Shown piece by piece: positions 1-4,617 of a stretch of DNA of 6,036 nucleotides (positions are counted from its first letter, which is position 1; each line of letters starts with the position of its first letter). The notes under the pieces were generated by a model. The model saw nothing but the letters and a program-made list of their open reading frames with translations, was not told the DNA's origin and made no database searches. Source of the DNA: an uncultured Candidatus Melainabacteria bacterium. Its GTDB lineage: Bacteria; Cyanobacteriota; Vampirovibrionia; Gastranaerophilales; Gastranaerophilaceae. The stretch covers positions 1-6,036 of the forward strand of contig CAKURN010000098.1 of the NCBI GenBank assembly GCA_934675695.1. The letters run 5' to 3'. Position numbers and translations under genes: made by a program.

Positions 1-60
1 AGCGAAAGGAGTGAAGAAATCTTTGATTTCACAGGCGGAAAAAATCAAACCTGTGCGAAG
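1..60. repeat. 60-bp direct repeat, copy 1
   Basis: This segment matches 261-320 at 59 of 60 positions. The only difference is C at 46 against T at 306. It contains the stem-loop GAAATC-TTT-GATTTC (16-30), then the CACAGG (30-35) and CCTGTG (50-55) inverted repeat around an A-rich loop, and it ends in GCGAAG. The repeat may extend further left, outside the window. What follows differs completely between the copies, so the copies end within a few bases of position 60. Confidence 0.95.
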
Positions 61-88
61 TAAATTAAATCGTTGAGATTTAATTTAC
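60..88. repeat. Perfect 12-bp stem-loop with GTTGA loop
   Basis: The arms are 60-71 (GTAAATTAAATC) and 77-88 (GATTTAATTTAC), perfectly complementary, around loop GTTGA at 72-76. It directly follows the CCTGTGCGAA word of the first 60-bp repeat. No T-run follows on either strand as expected for an intrinsic terminator, so a terminator role is not supported. Confidence 0.9.
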
Positions 89-160
89 GTAGTCCTTAGA
101 ACTGTGACGTAGGATAATCGAGGCTATTGAGCGACATAGCGAAACAAAAGCCGAGATACC

Positions 161-182
161 CACAGGAGCAAAAAAACCTGTG
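161..182. repeat. CACAGG/CCTGTG stem-loop, A-rich loop
   Basis: CACAGG (161-166) and CCTGTG (177-182) form a 6-bp stem around a 10-nt A-rich loop. The same pair occurs at 30-55 and 290-315 with 14-nt loops. All three are followed by CGAAG, giving the composite word CCTGTGCGAAG. The stem is conserved and the loop varies in length, the reverse of the GTTGA hairpins. Confidence 0.82.
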
Positions 183-192
183 CGAAGCTGAA

Positions 193-217
193 ATATCAAA
201 CCGTTCAGGTTTGATAT
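193..217. repeat. Perfect 10-bp stem-loop with GTTCA loop
   Basis: The arms ATATCAAACC (193-202) and GGTTTGATAT (208-217) pair perfectly around loop GTTCA (203-207). The stem is unrelated to the one at 60-88, but the 5-nt loop differs by one base and the upstream word CCTGTGCGAAG is the same. It therefore looks like a second member of the same hairpin class with a different stem. Confidence 0.88.
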
Positions 218-260
218 GAAAGCGAAGACCTTAGATAGCCGCCGTTACGACTGAAGCGAA

Positions 261-320
261 AGCGAAAGGAGTGAAGAAATCTTTGATTTCACAGGCGGAA
301 AAAATTAAACCTGTGCGAAG
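261..320. repeat. 60-bp direct repeat, copy 2
   Basis: This is the second copy of the 1-60 segment, 260 bp downstream, with one substitution at 306. The stem-loop lies at 276-290 and the CACAGG/CCTGTG pair at 290-295 and 310-315. The single difference falls in the loop between the two arms, so pairing is unaffected. The near-identity suggests recent duplication or sequence homogenisation. Confidence 0.95.
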
Positions 321-341
321 CAAAATGCGAAGCCGATGCGA

Positions 342-372
342 TAATCAACAAGGTGTTGAGCCTTGGTGATTA
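342..372. repeat. 12-bp stem-loop, one mismatch, TGTTGAG loop
   Basis: The arms 342-353 and 361-372 pair at 11 of 12 positions around loop TGTTGAG (354-360), which contains the GTTGA seen in the loops at 60-88 and 438-454. The upstream linker carries two copies of GCGAAGC (315-321, 327-333). This is the variable part of cassette copy 1. Confidence 0.82.
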
Positions 373-392
373 AGCATTACGATAGCGACGTT

Positions 393-409
393 TCAAATCT
401 TTGATTTGA
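393..409. repeat. Perfect 7-bp stem-loop with TTT loop
   Basis: The arms TCAAATC (393-399) and GATTTGA (403-409) pair perfectly around TTT. The 5' flank is GATAGCGACGT and the 3' flank CAGGAGC. The related hairpin GAAATC-TTT-GATTTC (16-30, 276-290) has the outer C-G pair swapped to G-C, which preserves pairing. Confidence 0.85.
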
Positions 410-437
410 CAGGAGCAAATATATTCAGAGTGAACGA

Positions 438-454
438 GCTTGCGTTGAGCAAGC
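438..454. repeat. Perfect 6-bp stem-loop with GTTGA loop
   Basis: The arms GCTTGC (438-443) and GCAAGC (449-454) pair perfectly around loop GTTGA (444-448). The stem is G+C-rich, unlike the AT-rich stem at 60-88 that has the same loop. A GAAG word follows immediately. Confidence 0.8.
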
Positions 455-480
455 GAAGTGCAACTGTTGATAGGCGACGT

Positions 481-493
481 GGAACGAAGTTCC
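481..493. repeat. Perfect 5-bp stem-loop GGAAC-GAA-GTTCC
   Basis: The arms 481-485 and 489-493 are perfectly complementary around a GAA loop. It sits between GATAGGCGACGT (469-480) and CAGGAGC (495-501), the same flanks that border the stem-loop at 393-409. The stem sequence is entirely different from that one. Confidence 0.8.
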
Positions 494-504
494 TCAGGAG
501 CGAA

Positions 505-577
505 TGCGAAGCCGGTGCGATAATCGGCAAAGTGAAAATTAAACATAACAATAGCCGCCGTTTAAATCTTCGATTTT
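505..577. repeat. Cassette repeat, copy 2 (short insert)
   Basis: This is the second copy of the 326-409 cassette. It keeps the leading 21-bp word (20 of 21 identical), the TAGCCGCCGTT word at 552-562 and a terminal hairpin AAATC-TTC-GATTT (564-576). The long hairpin of the first copy is replaced by a shorter segment in which GCCG (511-514) and CGGC (525-528) can pair. It is the last recognisable unit. Downstream the sequence becomes purely AT-rich, leading into the promoter of the MlaD-domain gene. Confidence 0.7.
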
Positions 578-602
578 ATAAAAAAATAATAAAATAAGCG
601 TA

Positions 603-636
603 TTAAAAAATTCAATTCTTGTTTTATAATTTTGTT
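603..636 (+). promoter_or_regulatory. Putative promoter of the MlaD-domain gene
   Basis: TATAAT at 625-630 is a perfect -10 hexamer. The best -35 candidate is TTAAAA at 603-608, with 16 bp spacing and 4 of 6 matches, which is weak in such AT-rich DNA. The -10 ends 6 nt before the ATG at 637, which puts the expected transcription start on the A of the start codon. No purine-rich ribosome binding site is present, so a leaderless transcript is likely. This is a prediction from spacing alone. Confidence 0.55.
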
Positions 637-1281
637 ATGATGAAGCGTTATATTGTTGCCGAAATAATAGTCTGGACTACCCTTTTGCTCATTATTTTTA
701 CAGGGGCGATTTTTGGCTATTCAAAATTGTTTGTTGAACCTAACGTCTACACTATCCAATTTAAAGACATTGACGGTATAACAAAAGGCTCTCCAGTCCG
801 TTTTATGGGCATTAACGTAGGATATGTAAGAAGACTAAAAGCATCAGGAAAACACATCAACGTGCAAATTCTTGTAACAAAAAAGAATATGAAAATACCC
901 AACGGAACTGTAGCTAGAGTCGAGTTTTATGGACTCGGGGGTTCAAAATCAATCGAATTAATGCCGCCTGATGGAGATTGTAGAGTAGGAATATTAACAG
1001 GCGATAACATTAGGCTTCATGATATAATTTTAGAGGCTATTGGGCTTGTTGACGTGGTAGAAGAAATAGAAAAATTCGTTAAAGGAATAGACAAAAATTC
1101 TACAAAAAATATGCTTGATTCTGTTTCAAAATTGAAATCAGACAATTTTTCTAAAATGAATACAAAAATAGATGACGCAAAAACACAAATAGACAATTCT
1201 ACAACATCATTCAAAGAAAAAGAAAGAAGATTAAAAGGAAAAGTGAATGACTTTTCAAAAAGTATTGAAAAACACAAATAG
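637..1281 (+). CDS. MlaD/MCE-domain membrane-anchored protein
   Basis: The MCE (MlaD) domain family binds lipids in the periplasm, usually as part of an ABC-type lipid transport system between the inner and outer membranes. Counted from the ATG at 637, the protein has 214 residues. Residues 7-27 form one hydrophobic segment, giving an N-terminal anchor with the body outside the inner membrane. A single MCE domain spans about 36-112 and includes the typical stretches FKDIDGITKGSPVRFMGI and YGLGGSKSIELMPP. The charged tail from about 128 to the end is helix- or coiled-coil-like. An upstream TTG at 619 is open in frame, but the -10 box lies inside that extension, so I prefer 637; a second ATG at 640 is possible. 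Partner permease (MlaE) and ATPase (MlaF) genes are not in the window. The stop lies 2 bp from the stop of the convergent gene. The family is secure; the substrate is unknown. Confidence 0.9.
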   Translation: MMKRYIVAEIIVWTTLLLIIFTGAIFGYSKLFVEPNVYTIQFKDIDGITKGSPVRFMGINVGYVRRLKASGKHINVQILVTKKNMKIPNGTVARVEFYGLGGSKSIELMPPDGDCRVGILTGDNIRLHDIILEAIGLVDVVEEIEKFVKGIDKNSTKNMLDSVSKLKSDNFSKMNTKIDDAKTQIDNSTTSFKEKERRLKGKVNDFSKSIEKHK

Positions 1282-1283
1282 TC

Positions 1284-2564
1284 TTATTTTAGGCTGTTTG
1301 CAAAAGTTCTTATTTTTTGGATATAGTTTGTAAATTTTTCAGGATACAAATCGAAATCGCCCTCTTGTTTACCTTTTTCATTTGCTAAGATATTATCTTC
1401 TTGTAAAATTTTTATTGCTTCATCTAGTTCGTCTGCTTTTTCTAGCAATTCTTCTTTAGAATATGGAAGAATATCCTTTTCGATTTCGCCATTAGTCCAT
1501 TCATTGTTTTCTAGAGTTAATTTTTTAAAAGTATTTGTTTTGTTATTTTGTGTGCTTAAACTTAAATTCGGCTCTTTTAGATATTTTGAAATTCTAAAAT
1601 CATCTACAGTTTTTTCATCAACCAAATCTTTTAAAAACACTACACCGTCGTTTTTTGAGGTGATTATTCCTTTTGTGGGTTTTCCATCTTTGAACAATTT
1701 TACAATTTTAGGTGTGTTCATTGTTTGGCGAAAAGTGTCTGAATTTATATCAACATCAAAACCTGTATTAATACCGTAAGGGCTTGTTTTTTGTCTGATA
1801 GGCAAACCATTTAAGAACGACGTTTCTTCATAAATACTACCTCTATTAGAGCCCTGGTCTTTTGTGATTAGTTTTCTTTCTGCTGTTTTTCCATCTTTTG
1901 AATAGAATGTAGCTTTTTCAATTCCTAAACATTCTCTTGTTTCAATATCGGATAGTTTTTTGCCATCTATTGAAAATTCTAGGATTTTGTCGCCTTTTTT
2001 ATTGATATCAACTTCAGAAGCTGATTTTGGTTTGATTATTTTTGCGATTTTGCCGTTGTTGTGAAATTTTAATTGGGTTTTGCTTTTTGTTTCATTAAAT
2101 GTGTTTATTTCAACGATTTTTTGCCCATTTGAAGACAAAGAATAATCAAAAGTCTTAAATAATTTTTCATTTTTTGTTGATTTTTTGACGTATCCATCAA
2201 CGTATTCCAGAGTGATTTTTTCATTTTTGTTATTCATTGTTTTCATAACACCTGAAAAACCGCTGCCATCGGCGTTTTTTGCGACGCCTTTTTCCAGTTT
2301 TATGCCAATAATGGAATTTCCATTGTTGAAGAATTTTTTTACACCTTTTTCAAAATCGCTTTTGGTGGTTTTTAAAGGTTTTTGAATTTTTTTGTGATGT
2401 ACAACACCAAATGCAAGCCCCACGAGCCCAATAGCTGCTATTGTAGAACAAACCAATTTCTTTTTGTCGGGTTTTGGTGTAGAAGTCGAAATATCTTTAG
2501 CTTTTGGTTTTTGTAGTTTAATGTATTTTGTGGTTAATGGGCTTAGCTGCGTAATTTTGGGCAT
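1284..2564 (-). CDS. Single-pass membrane protein of unknown function
   Basis: I do not recognise this 426-residue protein. It has a basic, proline- and threonine-containing N-terminus (1-36, ending PDKKK), one hydrophobic helix (about 37-55, LVCSTIAAIGLVGLAFGVV), a lysine-rich stretch (56-68) and a long polar body. From about 116 to 235 the body shows loosely repeated beta-hairpin-like units with NG, DG or KG turns (NGQK, NNGK, KKGDK, DGKK, KDGK). These resemble MORN- or YwqK-type repeats only in pattern. Residues 369-426 are predicted helical by eye. There is no cleavable signal peptide; topology is ambiguous because both flanks of the helix are basic. The start at 2564 is supported by AAGGA 6 nt upstream. 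The gene lies 43 bp downstream of purB on the same strand and was probably reached by purB transcription. The function cannot be inferred from purB. Confidence 0.8.
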   Translation of the reverse strand: MPKITQLSPLTTKYIKLQKPKAKDISTSTPKPDKKKLVCSTIAAIGLVGLAFGVVHHKKIQKPLKTTKSDFEKGVKKFFNNGNSIIGIKLEKGVAKNADGSGFSGVMKTMNNKNEKITLEYVDGYVKKSTKNEKLFKTFDYSLSSNGQKIVEINTFNETKSKTQLKFHNNGKIAKIIKPKSASEVDINKKGDKILEFSIDGKKLSDIETRECLGIEKATFYSKDGKTAERKLITKDQGSNRGSIYEETSFLNGLPIRQKTSPYGINTGFDVDINSDTFRQTMNTPKIVKLFKDGKPTKGIITSKNDGVVFLKDLVDEKTVDDFRISKYLKEPNLSLSTQNNKTNTFKKLTLENNEWTNGEIEKDILPYSKEELLEKADELDEAIKILQEDNILANEKGKQEGDFDLYPEKFTNYIQKIRTFANSLK

Positions 2565-2570
2565 AATTGT

Positions 2571-2575
2571 TCCTT
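2571..2575 (-). promoter_or_regulatory. Ribosome binding site of the membrane protein gene
   Basis: On the minus strand AAGGA lies 6 nt before the ATG at 2564, within the longer AAAAGGAA. It is the only convincing Shine-Dalgarno sequence among the four gene starts visible here, and it belongs to the only gene that appears promoter-distal. It fixes the start codon of that gene. Confidence 0.75.
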
Positions 2576-2607
2576 TTGCATGTGTTTAAATGCACAAAAA
2601 TAGAAGT

Positions 2608-3888
2608 TTAATCTTGTTCAAATCTTTCAAAAATCTTGTCTATATTTTGAAGATAGCTTTCTTGGCTGAAACATTCGTTTATTTCTTCGTTTGACAAGTA
2701 TTTTTTCATATTTTCTCTAAAGTTGCCATTGTTGTTAAATGCGTCCAGTGCTTCTTTTTGGACGATTTTGTATGCTTCTTCTCTTGTTCTTTTTTCGTTT
2801 GTTAATTTTAAAAGACAACTTTGAGAATAGATGATTCCGCCGTATTTGTCTATGTTTTTAAGCATATTTTGCTCTTTTATCACAAGATTTAAAATCACAT
2901 TATTGAAGCGATTTAGCATATAATCAATCAAAATAGTGCTATCGGGGAAAATCACTCTTTCAACAGACGAATGAGAAATATCTCTTTCATGCCACAAAGC
3001 TATATTTTCCATTGCAGAAATCGTGTTGCTTCTTAAAATTCTAGCCAGTCCGGAAAGATTTTCGCTTGCGATTGGATTTTTTTTGTGAGGCATAGCAGAT
3101 GAGCCTTTTTGTCCGGAAGAAAAACCTTCTTCGACTTCGCAAACTTCAAAACGTTGAAGATGTCTTATTTCTATAGAAAAACTCTCAATAACAGCCCCAA
3201 TCAAGGCTATCGCTTGAATGAAAAACGCGTGTCTATCACGAGCGATGACTTGAGTAGAGATTTTTGCAGGTTTTAAACCTAAAATCTCGCAAGTTTTTTC
3301 TTCTACCAAAGGGTCGATATTTGAATATGTGCCGCAAGGGCCGGAAATTTGTCCTGTCAGAATGTCTTTTAGTGCATAATTAAAGCGGTCTTTGGCTCTT
3401 TTTAGCATGTCTAATAAATTCAGCAATTTGAAACCAAAAGTAATAACTTCTGCAGCGATTCCATGGCTTCTTCCCAAACATACTGTGTTTTTGTGCTTAA
3501 AAGCGAGTTTTTTTACATTAGCAATCAAAATATCTAAATCTTCGTTTATTATTTTTGAAGCATCTTTAATCTGCAAAGCAAAAGCTGTGTCTATAACATC
3601 AGAACTCGTCAAACCCCTGTGGATATAGGGCGAATAAGTGCTGCCAACGTTTTCGTTTACGTTTTGCAAAAAAGCAATAACGTCGTGTCTGGTTATGGCT
3701 TCTATTTCGTTTATTCTTTCTACGTCAAATTTTGCAGTTGCTTTTATATTGGTGTAAATTTCTTCATTGAAATTGCCTAATTCAACTTGGGCTTTTATTA
3801 CAGCCAATTCTACATCTAAATAATACGAGAATTTTGAATCTAATTCCCATATTTTCGCCATTTTTTCTCTAGAATATCTTTCAATCAT
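2608..3888 (-). CDS. purB: Adenylosuccinate lyase
   Basis: PurB removes fumarate from SAICAR and from adenylosuccinate, steps in cytoplasmic IMP and AMP synthesis. The 426-residue length is normal for the short bacterial type. The start MIERYSREKMAKIWELDSKF is characteristic. Expected active-site regions are present: TRHDV with His68, HRGLTSSD with His90 (90-97), GRSHG with His142 and the fumarate lyase signature GSSAMPHKKNP at 262-272 with a serine pair at 263-264, Lys269 and Glu276. The C-terminal helical domain carries TREEAYKIVQ (368-377). One oddity is SHGIAAEV (141-148), where relatives I know commonly have HGIHAEP or HGVHAEP; the second His is Ala145. The ATG at 3888 lacks a ribosome binding site and has TAGAAT 6 nt upstream. 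Assignment as PurB rather than another fumarase/aspartase superfamily member rests on the N-terminal and TSSD motifs. Confidence 0.96.
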   Translation of the reverse strand: MIERYSREKMAKIWELDSKFSYYLDVELAVIKAQVELGNFNEEIYTNIKATAKFDVERINEIEAITRHDVIAFLQNVNENVGSTYSPYIHRGLTSSDVIDTAFALQIKDASKIINEDLDILIANVKKLAFKHKNTVCLGRSHGIAAEVITFGFKLLNLLDMLKRAKDRFNYALKDILTGQISGPCGTYSNIDPLVEEKTCEILGLKPAKISTQVIARDRHAFFIQAIALIGAVIESFSIEIRHLQRFEVCEVEEGFSSGQKGSSAMPHKKNPIASENLSGLARILRSNTISAMENIALWHERDISHSSVERVIFPDSTILIDYMLNRFNNVILNLVIKEQNMLKNIDKYGGIIYSQSCLLKLTNEKRTREEAYKIVQKEALDAFNNNGNFRENMKKYLSNEEINECFSQESYLQNIDKIFERFEQD

Positions 3889-3894
3889 ACTTTT

Positions 3895-3925
3895 ATTCTA
3901 CAATAAAAATTTTTACTAATTGCAA
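3895..3925 (-). promoter_or_regulatory. Putative purB promoter
   Basis: On the minus strand TAGAAT (3900-3895) is a good -10 box ending 6 nt before the purB ATG, so the transcript would begin at or beside the start codon. TTGCAA at 3925-3920 is a possible -35 with a long 19-bp spacer. The lack of any Shine-Dalgarno sequence before purB fits a leaderless mRNA. Confidence 0.5.
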
Positions 3926-3950
3926 AATCCAAAAAAATTTATAATAATAT
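3920..3950 (+). promoter_or_regulatory. Putative promoter of the SH3-like protein gene
   Basis: TATAAT at 3940-3945 is a perfect -10 hexamer ending 9 nt before the ATG at 3955, giving an expected leader of about 2-4 nt. An overlapping alternative, TAATAT at 3945-3950, lies 19 bp from TTGCAA (3920-3925). TTGCAA is its own reverse complement and could also serve purB. No clear -35 stands at 17 bp from TATAAT. Confidence 0.5.
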
Positions 3951-3954
3951 TGGT

Positions 3955-4614
3955 ATGAAAAAAATCGTTTTATTTTTATTTTTGTTTAGTGTTGTAATGA
4001 CTTCTGTTTTTGCTCAAATGGAGGTTATGCCTTATTATACAAGTTCAATAAAAAGGGCGGGAATAGGTTTTACTCTGGTTCATTCTCCTTTAGTTATGAG
4101 GCAAGAAGCAAAAAGCGATGGAAAAATACTGGAAACTCTGAATTTTGACTTCAAAAATGAGCCACAATGCTCAATAAACAAGCAAAAATGCGATTTAGAT
4201 GATATTTTTGCAGTTTATAAAGAAGACAAGAAATTGGCGTTTTTGTCAACAATAGATGAAACAGAAGGCTGGTCTTTGGTTTGTTTTAATCAGTCAGAAA
4301 GCCCTGTTTGCGGTTGGGTAGAAGAAGATAAAAACAAATACTACACAACTAGAGAGTTTTTTGATTATTATGGAAAAAAATATGGAATGTATTTTTTTAA
4401 AGATGTCCAAAAACCTGATAGGACAATGTATTCTGCACCGGTAAAACAAACAAATTCCGTTGGTGTGGCTGATATGCCTCATCATATTGCTCCTTGGTTG
4501 TTTCAAGGAAACTGGGTATTAGTCAAGGTTTTGGACTTTGGAAATTCCCAAAAAACAGGCTGGTTGAATTTTAGAAACGACAACGGAAAATTGAAGATGT
4601 TTGTTAGATTTTAG
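3955..4614 (+). CDS. Secreted protein with two SH3-like segments
   Basis: This 219-residue protein begins with a classic signal peptide: MKK, then a hydrophobic core (4-18), with likely cleavage after SVFA at residue 20. There is no lipobox cysteine. Two segments look like bacterial SH3-like domains. One spans about 36-123 (GFTLVHSPLVMRQEAKSDGK, then EGWSLV and CGWVEE). The other spans about 156-207 (TMYSAPV, then GNWVLVKVLD and TGWLNF). Such domains often bind peptidoglycan or peptides, so an envelope or periplasmic role is plausible but inferred. Four cysteines (72, 79, 110, 119) all lie in the first segment and could form disulfides after export. The ATG at 3955 is fixed by the signal peptide. 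The gene is divergent from purB and convergent with the GH57 gene, with only 3 bp between stop codons. No catalytic motif is visible. Confidence 0.85.
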   Translation: MKKIVLFLFLFSVVMTSVFAQMEVMPYYTSSIKRAGIGFTLVHSPLVMRQEAKSDGKILETLNFDFKNEPQCSINKQKCDLDDIFAVYKEDKKLAFLSTIDETEGWSLVCFNQSESPVCGWVEEDKNKYYTTREFFDYYGKKYGMYFFKDVQKPDRTMYSAPVKQTNSVGVADMPHHIAPWLFQGNWVLVKVLDFGNSQKTGWLNFRNDNGKLKMFVRF

Positions 4615-4617
4615 TTT

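Larger units (their letters stand above)
326..409. repeat. Cassette repeat, copy 1 (with long hairpin)
   Basis: This segment aligns from end to end with 505-576. The first 21 bases match at 20 positions (A336 against G515). A variable stem-loop segment follows, then the related words GATAGCGACGTTT here and AATAGCCGCCGTTT in the other copy, then an AAATC-loop-GATTT hairpin. In this copy the variable segment holds a 12-bp inverted repeat with one mismatch (342-353 and 361-372, loop 354-360). The other copy has a shorter, different sequence in the same slot. The pattern suggests a modular unit with a replaceable insert. Confidence 0.75.
1..577. repeat. Hairpin-rich mosaic repeat block, non-coding
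   Basis: This gene-free stretch is built from recurring short words and inverted repeats, and it starts before the left edge of the window. Recurrent words are CCTGTGCGAAG (50-60, 177-187, 310-320), TAGCCGCCGTT (236-246, 552-562), the related GATAGCGACGT and GATAGGCGACGT (381-391, 469-480), CAGGAGC (163-169, 410-416, 495-501), GATAATC (113-119, 340-346, 519-525) and CCTTAGA (94-100, 229-235). Perfect stem-loops lie between them. Lines 1-60 and 421-480 are about 42 and 48% G+C by hand count, against about 23% for 1081-1140 in the next gene. No frame has a start, ribosome binding site and protein-like composition. The block is probably a composite of a dispersed intergenic repeat family. Whether it acts as DNA or as RNA cannot be told from the sequence, and I do not recognise a named element. 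Confidence 0.85.

Noticed and set aside
1..577. CRISPR array
   Set aside because: Repeats are not evenly spaced, differ in length and carry internal hairpins; there are no uniform spacers and no cas genes.
1..577. Integron attC array, group II intron or retron RNA
   Set aside because: The GTTGA loops lie at hairpin tips rather than at R'/R'' core-site positions, there is no integrase or reverse transcriptase gene, and no domain V-like motif is visible.
1..577. tRNA or rRNA gene
   Set aside because: No cloverleaf with a T-loop GTTCRANNC and CCA-end arrangement, and no rRNA-like stretch was recognised. The GTTCA at 203-207 is a hairpin loop with unrelated flanks.
406..597. A 63-codon open frame starting with TTG in the repeat block
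   Set aside because: It has no ribosome binding site, begins inside a stem-loop arm and its codons are simply the repeat words. The composition is arginine-rich, unlike the real proteins nearby.
619..636. TTG start for the MlaD-domain protein, adding six residues
   Set aside because: The extension overlaps the TATAAT box and has no ribosome binding site. The ATG at 637 starts directly before the basic residues and membrane helix.
2577..2594. Terminator or operator at TGCAT...ATGCA between purB and the next gene
   Set aside because: The stem is only 5 bp with an 8-nt loop and no T-run follows on the minus strand, so it could easily occur by chance.
1284..3888. Equal length (1281 bp, 426 codons) of the two minus-strand genes as evidence of duplication
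   Set aside because: The two proteins share no motif or domain, so the equal lengths are coincidence.
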